The translations under genes were made by a program, and so were the position numbers. From Anoplopoma fimbria (Eukaryota; Chordata; Actinopteri; Perciformes; Anoplopomatidae), in assembly GCF_027596085.1 (NCBI RefSeq), contig NC_072452.1:7589790-7653789 (forward strand): a stretch of DNA of 64,000 nucleotides. The letters run 5' to 3'. Each line of letters starts with the position of its first letter. Position 1 is the first letter of the stretch. The notes beneath the pieces are model-generated. The model was not told where the DNA came from. It was given only the letters and a program-made list of their open reading frames with translations, and made no database searches. Below are positions 13,331 to 24,846 of the stretch, in pieces.

Positions 13331-13666
13331 CACCAGAGGGGGGGAGGTGGGGAAGATGAGCCCCGCACTGCTTTCCCCCTGTTTTTTTCCTTGAGACTGC
13401 AGGTCTTTTTTTGTTGTTTTGTGTCTCCCTCCTTGTTTCTAGTCCTCAGTCCTTATTTCTTTGGCGCAATCCGTCACAGATCAAGGCCAGCTCGGGCGTA
13501 GGGGAACGGATGGATGAGGAGGCACAGAGAGGGAAAAAAAAAAAAAAAGAGAGCGCCGTTCAGCCCGTGGCAGGCAGAGCAGAAGAGATGTGGAGAGACG
13601 TGGCTGCGGCTCCATCCTCCATCTGCCCACAGCTGAGACTGAGAGCAGACTCAACGCACACACACG

Positions 13667-13709
13667 CTCTCTCTCTCTCTCTCTCCTCCCCTCTCTCTCT
13701 CTCTCTCTC
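13667..13709. repeat. (CT)n microsatellite, interrupted
   Basis: Two CT runs split by CCTCCCC. Confidence 0.93.
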
Positions 13710-13780
13710 CAAGCAGCGCCACACCAGCGAGATGGAGGGGGAGGAAGGATGACGGTGGGAGCTAATGAATGAGCCAACGG

Positions 13781-13830
13781 GAGAGAGAGAAAGAGAGAGA
13801 CAGACAGAGAGAGAGAGAGAGAGAGAGAGA
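13781..13830. repeat. (GA)n microsatellite, interrupted
   Basis: GA array with AA and CAGACA interruptions. With the CT array at 13667 it could fold into an inverted pair. Confidence 0.93.
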
Positions 13831-15009
13831 AACAGGGTATAGGGGTAAGACAGTGAAAGAGGGATAGCATAGTTGTAGACAGAGGGAAAAGGGAAAAGGA
13901 GGAGGAAGAGGAGGAGGAGGAGGCTGACGAGGGCGGGAGAAGGCAACAGAGCCCACGAGCGCTGGAGAGTGAAAAGAGTGACAGAATCATGGGAATGTGA
14001 CAAAGCGTGCACATCAAAGGGCGGAGGGGAAAGGGAGAGCGGAGAGGATAGAATGAGATGTAGGGGGACGCGAAAGAGTAGGTTAGGCGAGAGGGGAGGA
14101 AGGAGAGGGGGGAAGACGGGGTTGAGGGTGAAAGGAGAAAAAAAAAAAAAAGACGAGGCGGTGGAGCAGAGAGGCGCGGAGGGGGGAGGGAGGGATGGGA
14201 TGGGAGGGGAAGGGAAGGGGCAGAGGACACTGCGGCGATGAAGCCGGTAATATGTCAGATCTCACATGGGCGCGCTCGCATCCACGCAGACCTCCCTAAA
14301 TAGGAGGAGAGAGGAGCAATGTCAAACGATGCGGGGAGGAGGGCGGCAGCCGCGGGCGGAGGCTGACAAAACCCTCTCACCCTGGAACTCAACGTCAACG
14401 TTATCCTGAGACGGAGGAGAAAACGATTTCCGCTTGGAGATCAATCATTTCGTCCTCTGACATCAGGAACCAACCGGAGCCGCTGAAACAGAAAAAGGTG
14501 TGCTTCCGTCTCCGCCCCCCTCGCAGACTCCAGCCACCAGCTCAGGTGTCGGGTTACCAGGTGAGTGAAGGACCTGGCAGTGTCCAGCAGAGGGCAGACA
14601 TCTTGACACATATCAACCAACGGGGCTGAGGCCATCTCTAACTCGTCAACATACCGGAATATGACCATAATCCTACGTCTCTGAACGCTTTGATCAACAT
14701 TCAGTATGCGTTAGACACGTCACTTACCATAATGCATTTGGACAGCCTTGCATCACTGAAGCTGTTCATGCACATTTAAAGATAACTCAATATAGCCAAA
14801 GAGGAATGATATACAAGCTGGTTAACGGGAAGGCTGTAGTGTCTTCTGTTCTTACTCCTTGAACAAAAACAAGCGTGGACAGCGAAGGTTACTAGAAGAA
14901 TGAATGTATTCAGATAAACAAAAGCAGCCATCCAAGAGCGAGAGCAACATAGAGCCTGCAGCCGACGCCAAGCAGGTGGGTATTGTGCTACCAAGGAGAA
15001 GAGTGTGGG

Positions 15010-15041
<32 letters not shown>

Positions 15042-15181
15042 AGGAACGCTGGGAAGGCCGACCCAGGAGCCACCCCTCCAGAGGGCCTCTGTCGGCCTCA
15101 TTTTCTACCTCTTCACGTGACATTCTCAGACGCCATCCATCATCCTCAACGAGTGGCAGACGCTCGCATGTAGGCGGCTCG

Positions 15182-15184
<3 letters not shown>

Positions 15185-15264
<80 letters not shown>
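15185..15264. repeat. (CA)n microsatellite
   Basis: CA array of 40 units, followed by a 14-bp perfect palindrome CTTGCACGTGCAAG at 15272-15285. Confidence 0.98.
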
Positions 15265-15269
<5 letters not shown>

Positions 15270-16217
15270 CTCTTGCACGTGCAAGGTGTTGAGGCCTCGA
15301 TTTACAGCAGAGGGTTGAGGGGCACAGAGGGGGGGAGGGGGGGGGGGTTTACGGCTATGACTTCATCATATTAAAGTTGGGAGCGCGGCGTATGGGGGAA
15401 GAATCGGCGGGAGCGCAGGAGGAGACGCCGGATTTCTAGATGAGGTTGGCGTCGATTTGTCATGATAAAAAAAAATAAAAAACCCATCCGAGACAGGAAC
15501 AAATTGCTTTCTTGACAACACCTTGTAATACTCCATCACGGGCGCGCACTCGCATGAGCCCACTGCGCGTATACGTACACATGTACACACACGTGAACGC
15601 CGTTTTTCCCGCGGGTTATTTATCAGTGCCATTCAGGATCATTATACCTGGCATATCTGTATAACCATATATATATTAGGTGCATATAGGTGGGATACAC
15701 AGATGCTTCCACTCAGCGTGAAGCAGTGGAGAGTCCATTCTAGCCGCTATGCTTTAGCATGGAGGGCGTGAGGCTGCATGGGAGAGATGTAAGGAGGAGA
15801 AGCATGTGGTAAAGGAACAAGAAAAGGGAGCATATGGAAAGGTCGCACAGACCAAGGTGAACAAGGATCGTGTACGAGATGAAGATAAAACCTCTGCTCA
15901 TTAGGCCTTTTATGCAGATTGACTCAATCTCTTTATCTCCCTTCTACAGTCTTAGGTTCATGTCGGGTTTCTCGAGCTCAGGCGAGGCAGTTTGAATTGC
16001 AAGCTGTGGATTTATACACTCTAGCATGTTATTTTATATTTCTTCCATTCTTCCGTCTTTCCGCCACACAATTCCTTTCTTCCCTCAGTGACAGTATTTG
16101 TTCTTTCCCCCCCCCCAACCCCAACCCTATTCCTATTCCCATCCACCTCCCTCCTCTTGCTTCTCCTCCTTCTACCTTCCTCCTGAAGTGAAACACCAAG
16201 GGACAGCAGGTGAAGGG

Positions 16218-16262
16218 GGGAGAGAGAGAGAGAGAAAAGAGAGAGAGAGAGAGAGAGAGGGA
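16218..16262. repeat. (GA)n microsatellite, interrupted
   Basis: GA array broken once by AAAA. Confidence 0.93.
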
Positions 16263-16829
16263 GGGAAATGGATGGAGAGAGAAGGTGTGCTATAAGGCGC
16301 CCCCATGGGTTGAACACGGTCATTTGTCATGAGGCTGAAAGCTTAAGAAAAGACTAGTTAACCTTTACAGCTGATCCCCGCGAGACACGGGGAAAAACAC
16401 AGCCCTGGCAAAACACCTCCAGGAGGAGGCGTGCAGCGCACACACACGGGCGGGCGCGCTCACGCACACACATGCGGGAGTGGCCCCTGCAGTAGCCTTC
16501 AGAATCCCGAATCGATAGCGGAGAAACCGCCCCCCCTCCTCATCCCCCAACTCTCCCTCTTTTCCCTCAGCGAAAAGGCCTTGTTGTCTCCATGGTCCCC
16601 CCAACCCCCCACCCACCCCCTTGTCATGCCCACACCAGAGTAATTAATCACCTTGTGCTAATGAGCTATTAACTAATGACAGATTGACGTGCCTCTGCCG
16701 GTGTGCGCATGTCTGGGCGTGTGTCAGCGTGTCTGCGCGGGCATGTTCGAGTGTCGCCAGAGCCACCCTCAGCACGCTGATGTGATTAATAAGGTTAAGC
16801 TCTTATTAGGGTGGGAGCACAAGGAGTAC

Positions 16830-16833
<4 letters not shown>

Positions 16834-16878
<45 letters not shown>

Positions 16879-16898
16879 CACACACACACACACACACC
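16834..16898. repeat. (CA)n microsatellite, interrupted
   Basis: CA array with one TA interruption at 16877. Confidence 0.97.
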
Positions 16899-16903
16899 TT
16901 CAC

Positions 16904-16957
16904 ACAAAGAAGTCATCCATGCTGACAAATACAAAGAAGTCATCCATGCTGACAAAA
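16904..16957. repeat. Tandem duplication, 27-bp unit, two copies
   Basis: ACAAAGAAGTCATCCATGCT followed by GACAAA occurs twice, between a CA array and an A-run. Confidence 0.9.
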
Positions 16958-18057
16958 AAAAAAAAAAAAAATCTCTCATCCACAGGGCAAAGAATGATTT
17001 GCGTTGGCCTGCTGGAAGTCTAAGTATAAATAAAACTAAGGCACAGAAAAAATAAATAAAAAAATAACATCAACTGCTTTATACCCTTCACCATGTATTC
17101 TCATTACCCAGAGGCTGACTCTGCTATACACTCATCACATCTCAGGGAAAAAGAAGGGAGCGTCGGAGGAATAAACATCACCATGGCCGAGCTGGAAACG
17201 TGGAAGGTAGCAGAACCTGCGAGGCCTGTTTTGTTGGGACTCTTTTAGTTCTGTGGACATTCTGAGTCGTTTGCCAACATATTTACAGTCATTTTGCAGA
17301 CGGCTTGCTCAAACCCGTGGAGATCAAAACAGAGTGTGCTTTGCTTGCTGCTCTTGCCATAACACAACCCCCTCCCCTCTAAACTCCCTGTCCTCCTTTC
17401 ACCTTCAGCACTGGTTTCAGCACCATGGACAGCTACGCAAAGAAGCTGCTTTATGAAAGAAAAAAAACTGAAGTGTCCTCAGAACAATGCCCTTGTTTAG
17501 GTGCACAGCATGATACCCTCCTCCTTTGTAATAATGCTCACACCCTAATAGACCAAACAATTACAGTGTAAAAGAGAGGCACTACATCAAAAACGTAACA
17601 CAAATAGAAAAGTGTCGCCTGAGAGAGGGAGTTACAGTATAAGTATGCACCTGGAGTCCGTTTAATCAGATGTATTGGACTCTACAGCCTCCGCTTTCCA
17701 ATTCTAAGAGAAATGTAGTTACAGCAAGATCATTTGATACTCAGGAGAATCTTTGTGCTTTGTAATAGGGAGCCTAGCCGAGCCGTGCATGCGTGTGGCC
17801 GTGAGTGTACATGTGCATGTGTAGCAGCGCATGTACTGTACGGCGTGTGCTCCAGTGTCTCTGTGACCTAACTGTGTCTCCCCCCAAGAGAAGTTTTGGC
17901 GCATACCGCGACTCATTTGCATTCCTGCAGCTCTCTCAAATTTTTTTTCCTTCTTCTGTGGCTTTAGACACGAACAGCTGCTTAATGGTCATAGCTCTTC
18001 AGAGACAGGACATTGGGAAGCACAGAGGGGGTTAGCCAGGGTTTGTGCACTGCCAAG

Positions 18058-18065
18058 CACACACA

Positions 18066-18104
<39 letters not shown>
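18058..18104. repeat. (CA)n microsatellite
   Basis: CA array with one AA interruption. Confidence 0.97.
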
Positions 18105-18105
<1 letters not shown>

Positions 18106-19069
18106 AGGTAAAGCCTGGTTCAGCTACGGTTCTGAGAGCGATATGTGACCATTTAGCAGATGTTTTTCTTCCCAAAAGTGACTTTGGAAGCTTTTCACAC
18201 TGTTAAATTTAACTACAATAGAAAACAAAGCCAGGCACACGTGCATTACGCTGTCGTTGATGTGACAACAAGAGAGAGAAATCCTTTGCTCAGTATGTCA
18301 AAAAACAATACTGGTGTTTGAAAAGATATACAGCATGTGAAGAGAATGCTTCATGTCTACATGTTCAAAACAGCGCAGGGTGTTTGTAAAACCTGATTTA
18401 AAAAACTAAAAAAGGGGGATTGAGGCTGCACTTTTGGGATGTAGAGAGGTTCAGTGCTTTTTGTGTAGGGATCACAAATTCAAATAAGCTATTTGAACCT
18501 TGCATCACAGACACACATCCAAGCATGACTACATCAAATTTCCTTCATAGCCACGCTCATTTGACTGTTTGCCTTGAGCGAACAGCCCATGCACACACAC
18601 GGGTTTGTGTTTCATCAGAAGCTAAAAGAAGGGATTTGGTGAAACACGAGACAAGTGAGAGAAGGTCATCGCCTCGCAGTGTGTGAGTGCGGAGTGCCGT
18701 CCTGGTTCCACCGTGTTCTCCTCAGCGGGGAGCCTCGCTTCTTGACCTTTACGTCTCGGAGATTACTCAAATGTCCTTTTTTTTTGACAAAAGCCCATTG
18801 TCAAGAGCAGGTCAGCCCGGCGCACACAGGCACTAGCACACACAAAGCAACCGATCGATTGATTGACAGATTTATTGACCCACGAATCGTAGCTGTTTTG
18901 TTGCCAGAGTTATAAATGAACATGAAAATCCTGAAAAGTATTTGATCTAATATTAAAAAACAAACAAAAACAATTGATGAATGTGGCTGTTTTGACTTAA
19001 CTAGGTTGAAAACAGTAATATGTCGAAGATGGCTTAAGAAGAATTTGTCAGACTAGAGATCAGATTAGT

Positions 19070-19500
19070 GTCTGGTTGAAGAGGAATACATCATAGCAAA
19101 TACGTATACAATTTATTCGATTCTATGCAGATGACTGTCTAATTCTGTTTGGGTCTTCTTACAGGTCAATTAACTTACTTAACATAATTTTATCAGCTTG
19201 AAACTTCTTCAAGTTTGTGAATTTTATGAGAATTGCTCATAAACATGATTTTAAAAAGACTCATGGTTAAATACATGGGATTAGCAACATTGCTTTTTAC
19301 AAGGCAAACGTCAGTTAACTCTTTGGCCCTACTGTATGTCCTTGGAGTTTTAGAAAAGTTTGTTTATAAGAGGTCTATATCCCTGGGGAATTACTTTTCG
19401 ACAAACCATATAAGACATAACACATTAAATATATCCTTATTTGGTGTATTAACAATTCTAAATGGTCATTCACATATATTTTATCATCGTTATCATTGCT
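19070..19500 (+). mobile_element. LINE reverse-transcriptase remnant
   Basis: At about 19115-19150 the + strand reads RFYADDCLILFGSS, matching the catalytic YADD box of LINE reverse transcriptases with its usual hydrophobic follow-on. Downstream frames are broken by stops but keep a KYMG-like block at about 19270. It is probably a decayed L1-type element; family and ends are uncertain. Confidence 0.45.
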
Positions 19501-21125
19501 GATTGGATTCATCTAGGTGCAGTCAGGTGACAGACTATTAACTCCAACAAGTGTGTGGTTGAGATTCATGGGCGCTGGATTGAGTATAAATCCTGCCTCT
19601 TTCCTTGTGATTGGTAAACAGGTAACACAACATGCTCTAGAAAAGGCTCAAAAACAAAGTGCCTTAAACTCCTGATCTCAGTCAAGCAGTTGTGCGTGAC
19701 ACAACATTAATTTTGCTAATTGTTGGCTTTTCTGATGAATACCACCCTTATGGTTTCCTTCAGGTGGGGTGGAACACTTTACTCATAGGCCTAGCATAGC
19801 TCTTTTTCCCCCCAAGATGCTACACATAGAATGGTATTCACCATAAGATAAGCATACAAGGTGGTTGCAGTTAGAAAGGGCCAATAGACGCATACACAAA
19901 TGTCCCTAATGAAAAGAGAAAAGAAAAACACAAATAAAAGAGATACCGGCCCGCCAAATCTCACACGCTCACATATCTGGATGATGACGAGGAGCCGAGC
20001 CTGATAGGAGAATCAGGAGACAGGACAGCTCTAACATAGAGACAAATGACTTCCCAACATCACAGGCATGGTAGGCATGAGGAGAAGGTGGGTAAATAGA
20101 AGCCTAAACACATAGAATAGAGAAGGCCAAAGACACAGAGGGAGAAAAGGATCAAACACAACGATTGATGGGCTTGTAATCTTTCTCTTTTCTGCCCGCT
20201 AAAGATGATGAATCCCTCCATGGGGAATTTAATCAGACTCCCAACAAAGAGCATGCTCACAAGCAGGGCTACAACAAACCTGTTGTGGGCAAGTAAACAG
20301 CGCAGCACAAACAAACACAAAGCAGGCGTCTATTCCTTTGTCACACTAAGGCCCACACATGAATTCTCAAATTCTGGGGATAGTTTTTTGTGTCCATCCA
20401 TAATCAAACCTTATAGTCAATAAATTATGTTTACTTTATGAGCAGGACAAAACAAAAAAATGATGCACATGCAGTAATTAGCTAAGATCCTGTAGGAAAG
20501 CATGCATGCATTTCCCACAGAACAAGGCATTGATTTCCAGCTGGAAAATGTGTGCATGTCCTTTGCCGGCTCTTTACTGGACATGAACGCTGCCTCTTTA
20601 CCAGACTGAATGGATTACAATGCCTGTGCCACACAGATCAATACACACAAGCTATGGCCAAATTAATTGCTTGTGACAACGCAGAGGAAGACCACAGAAC
20701 TTGTGAGAATAGGAATCAACCACGGAAGGGGGGGTATATAATTGTTGCCAGCTCGTGCAAGCCCATTGTCTGGTTGAATTGTGCATGCTCAAAATATTGT
20801 CATTGTTGGTCAATAAGCAATTTCAATATGAGCAGCGTGCTGGATGTACAGTCCATTCATTTGTTTGCAGCAGGCGCCCTTGAAATTTTTAAATAAAATG
20901 TAACAAACAAATCTCGAAGAGGAGAATACAATGTGGGCAAAAATAGAGACAAAAGAGGGAGATGGGGGAGGAAAGAAGGGGAAACAAGTGAGTTTGGGGG
21001 TTTCTGTCATTATGATGGATATATACAGAGAATAGGGGCTCCCAGAAGGGAGAGGTGTAAAAATAGGATAGCACCTCTCCCTTGACACCTCTTCCTCTGC
21101 CCATTTATCCAATCACGAGTCTCCC

Positions 21126-21152
21126 CTCTCTCTCTCTCTCTCTCTCTCTCTC
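21126..21152. repeat. (CT)n microsatellite
   Basis: Uninterrupted CT array of about 13 units. Confidence 0.95.
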
Positions 21153-22607
21153 ATGCCCTTCTCTCTTTTCACCTATGACTGCCCTCTTCTTCCTCTTCCC
21201 CTTCTTGGTGCTGTTGCTCTGGACATCATCGCCCAGCAGGCTTCCTCCCTCCCTCCTCCTCTGTGTCCTTTCACTCATCCGCTTACACGTACAACCACCA
21301 TAATACAGAAGACAAAAAAACCCTCTCCATCCCACTGGGTTTTCCTCCTCAGCACACCCAGCTGTAGAGGCTTTTCTTTTTTTTTCTTTACTGCGCCGAT
21401 CCCAGATGACACACTTATACAGTACACTTTGACTATCTTTATTTAATTTATTTTTACCCCATCAAAATAATGATATTTACACCCAGGGATTGCTGGCAGA
21501 GCCTTGCGTCCTTTTATCTCGGGCCCCCCCATTCATGCCGCTGCGCTGATTCAACACGTCGGAGAGCTAGTGGCCTACGAGGGATACCAATGGAAGCCGT
21601 TCAGAGCTCCGCTTATTGTTATGTGTGTCTCAAACGCCCGACTTGCCAAACAGCGCTGAGACCACCGGGGCCTGGTAAAGAAACAGTCCTCCGCCGGTTG
21701 GCTGGAGTTTTCACCCCAAGTTCTCTCTACTATTCTTCTTCTGTCCTCTTTAATATATCTCACTCTCTCACTCATTAACCACTCCCCCACCCAACCCCCC
21801 AAATCCTCTTCCTCCTCGGAGAGGAAAAACAAACAGCTGTCAGGGTCAGGCTCGCGGATGAATTCCAAATTACTTTGAAGGGCAGAGGGGCCGAGCAACT
21901 TTCTCCAGAGGAGAGGCCGGTAACAAACAGCGCACGTGCACGAAAACAAGCATGCAAACAGTGGCGAATAAATGTGGCCCGATCCCCTACCCACACACAC
22001 ACACACAGTGTGCAGCTACTCTTTGAATCAATACTGCATCTTAAGTCAGCCTACTGCCTCAAGGTGAAGGCAGCTTGGATGTGTGGGTGGTTGCATGGGG
22101 GGGGGGGGGGCATATTGAAAAATCACGGGCACCACTACCTCAGACGTGTATATGCCTGGCGAACTTAGTTAACCTAGTTGAGCTAGTGAGGTGTAGCAGC
22201 GGGTGAAGCTTCAATCGTCGAGCAACGTCTGACACCCAACACGTATTAAATAAAACATCCGTAGTTAAATGTGGAGGCAGGCGAAGCTCAATGAACAGAA
22301 ATGCACTGCACGCAGGTTTTTCTCTCCTCCTCTGGCTCCTTGGGATTTACCACAAGTCCTCCTCTAAACTTTCTAAAGACACAAGGAGTCAATTGCACCT
22401 CCGCCCGCTCCCCACCCGTGGCTTAATTTGCAGCTCTAGCTGGGTCAGGATGAGTCGATGAATCACTTTTCATCTTATCAATCATGTGTGATATCTCTCC
22501 ATCTCGTCTGTTGTCTGAGTCCATCCTCTATCACTGTCTGTTACCATTCATCCATCACGGATAAGAGAGACCTCTACGTCATTCAGTAAAGCTAAGCCGT
22601 TGTTTAA

Positions 22608-22666
22608 TCAAGACGTTTACATCACTCTCAATTCTTTCAAGACGTTTACATCACTCTCAATTCTTT
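22608..22666. repeat. Tandem duplication, 29-bp unit, two copies
   Basis: TCAAGACGTTTACATCACTC followed by TCAATTCTT occurs twice in direct succession without visible differences. Confidence 0.9.
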
Positions 22667-23736
22667 TTCTGCCGTTTTCTCCAGAATGGAGTCGATACCG
22701 AAGTCTAATTTGATTAACCTACAAAAGTTTGCATTTATAAACGAGTCAATCTTGATTCAAAAAGCCATTTGGGGGAACTTTATGTGCAGATGTACCGACA
22801 GATGAGGAAATCACAGAGGTTTACTGCAGTTTGTGTGTTTATATATAGTCTCTGATGTCACAAAGAGAGCATGAAGACATATCTGATTCATGCATTATGA
22901 GATCAGACTACAACCTCACATCCTGAATAATGGATAAGGACATGTAGAGACAGGATGAGAGCAAGTTGCTCTGTAATATTTCAATGAGGAGAATTTCATA
23001 GATTGCTTTACCCAGAATGATTCCTTTTGCAGATCCCACGATCGACTATTAGCTAAACTATTATTAAAGTAGAGTCACATGAACCTGTGTCAGAGTCCGC
23101 TTTGGTACGTTTGTGTAGTTTAGGCTTGACTTCATGCCAGTGCAAGAGAACTGGAGTCGAACAGGCAAACACTCCAACATACCCAACTGGTTGGGTGTGA
23201 ACGCACCCTTTGTAGGGTGTTCGGCTTCCACAAACAAACAGAAGAGCTTCAGCGTTTGATGCCGATTCGCCAAGTTTCTGGAACTCCACCAGAGGGATGA
23301 ATGTCCATTTTACAGAAGATATTCCCTCATTTGGGGATTTTGATGACGGTGAAGGAGAGAGATGACTAGTGCCCTGTATAGACGGATCTTATTTGGGGAT
23401 GTTTCCCTACAAATTTATTCAGGTTTGTCCTTTAATTCTTCAGACTATGTATGTATTCTTATATTTGTGTGTGTTGGTCTGGATTTCAATCACTGGTTTC
23501 AATCTTAAGGGTGGAAAAAAATGTTCCAATCACTTTCATGCCACACAAGAAACTTGTGCTTACATCTCACAGAGTCGGTTTAAACAATGGCTGATGAAAT
23601 TTAATTCACTTTTTACCGCTTGGGTACATGTCAGTGTGTATGTGCCTGCCCGTGTGTGTGTTGGTCCTTCCAATTCTTTGAGTTCTGGCAGGGAGATCAG
23701 AGGAAATGTGCGTTGTTGTTTTTGTGTGTGGTTGCT

Positions 23737-23737
<1 letters not shown>

Positions 23738-23826
<89 letters not shown>
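23738..23826. repeat. Compound (TG)n(GA)n microsatellite
   Basis: TG array to about 23782, then a GA array to 23826. Confidence 0.97.
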
Positions 23827-23833
<7 letters not shown>

Positions 23834-24034
23834 GGTAGGCATGAAAGTGAGATTCTGCTCCCAGACGTTTGATGTCGAAGAACAGCGTCTGCTGTCTGTC
23901 TGCCAACTGCCAACCCTCTATCACCATCCCAACACATGGCCTCTGCAAAGTGTGTGCACGTGTATATGAGTGTTTGTGTGTGTGTGTGAGTGGCCTGATT
24001 AGGCAAGGACTCGGCTATGTGACACCGCTACAGA

Positions 24035-24117
24035 GCTAGTTAGACTCATAACGTGCACCTCACTGTGTCACAGTCTAAACGAGTGGGCCAGAGAACGCAA
24101 AATAGGATTTTGTTTTT
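24035..24117. repeat. Local duplication, copy A (next to GT array)
   Basis: It shares CTAGTTAGACTCATAACGTG and GAGTGGGCCAGAGAACGCAA with 24681-24757, in the same order. A GT array begins about 30 bp downstream. Confidence 0.8.
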
Positions 24118-24145
24118 AATCATATGACAGAGAGATGAGGAAAAG

Positions 24146-24147
<2 letters not shown>

Positions 24148-24218
<71 letters not shown>
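24148..24218. repeat. (GT)n microsatellite
   Basis: GT array of 35 units, immediately downstream of duplication copy A. Confidence 0.98.
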
Positions 24219-24220
<2 letters not shown>

Positions 24221-24628
24221 CGTGGGCGTATTGGAAAGGGTGAGTAATCTCTCACTTCTCATACCTCTCATCCCACATCACCAATCTTTAGCTGGGTCCT
24301 TAACATAGAGAGTCAAGCACACTTATGGCTAATTGTTAACTGATGTATGTGTGGTTTCTGTGTGCATGCATGGGAACATTTCTGTGTGTGTGAGAGAGTG
24401 TGTGTGTGGATTTGTGTAGATTGTGTGGAACAGTGGCCAGAATACTCCAAAGCCTGTTCCAGCATGGCTGATGTTACTGACACCCTACTCATTTTCATCT
24501 AAAACTGCACCTTTGTTCCAAATGAACCTATATGTGGGTTAGCCATATATATATGGGCCATGTAAATACATACCGCCATATATATGTGTCATCAAAATCC
24601 CTAAATAAGTAAAATATCCCTGAATATC

Positions 24629-24633
<5 letters not shown>

Positions 24634-24675
<42 letters not shown>
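24634..24675. repeat. (TA)n microsatellite
   Basis: TA array of 21 units, immediately upstream of duplication copy B. Confidence 0.97.
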
Positions 24676-24679
<4 letters not shown>

Positions 24680-24680
24680 A

Positions 24681-24751
24681 CTAATTAGACTCATAACATG
24701 CACCTCACTTTGTAACTTTCTAAATGAGTGGGCCAGAGAACGCAAAATATG

Positions 24752-24757
<6 letters not shown>
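24681..24757. repeat. Local duplication, copy B (next to AT/AC array)
   Basis: Second copy of the 24035 unit, about 645 bp away. It is flanked by a TA array on the left and by a TA-then-CA array on the right. Confidence 0.8.
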
Positions 24758-24834
<77 letters not shown>

Positions 24835-24846
24835 ATATATATATAT
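24756..24846. repeat. Compound (TA)n(CA)n(TA)n microsatellite
   Basis: TA to 24796, CA to about 24829, then a shorter TA run. Confidence 0.97.

Noticed and set aside
12670..13368. 232-codon minus-strand frame as a whole protein
   Set aside because: The purine-rich leader lacks stops by composition and has no ATG until the MHHSG start. Only the last 17 codons before the donor are proposed as coding.
13481..14230. 249-codon serine/leucine-rich frame on the minus strand
   Set aside because: It is produced by CT/GA low-complexity DNA and has no domain-like composition.
14690..14740. Strong-looking donor ATG-GTAAGTG on the minus strand at about 14727-14733
   Set aside because: No convincing acceptor upstream, and the only short ATG frame before it ends in phase 2, which does not fit the other tenm2 exons.
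15272..15285. Perfect palindrome CTTGCACGTGCAAG containing an E-box
   Set aside because: Short palindromes of this size are expected by chance in 64 kb, and there is no context to assign a role.
20552..20896. 114-codon frame on the + strand
   Set aside because: Cysteine-rich appearance but no domain or homology recognised and opposite to the host gene. Left as unexplained intron.
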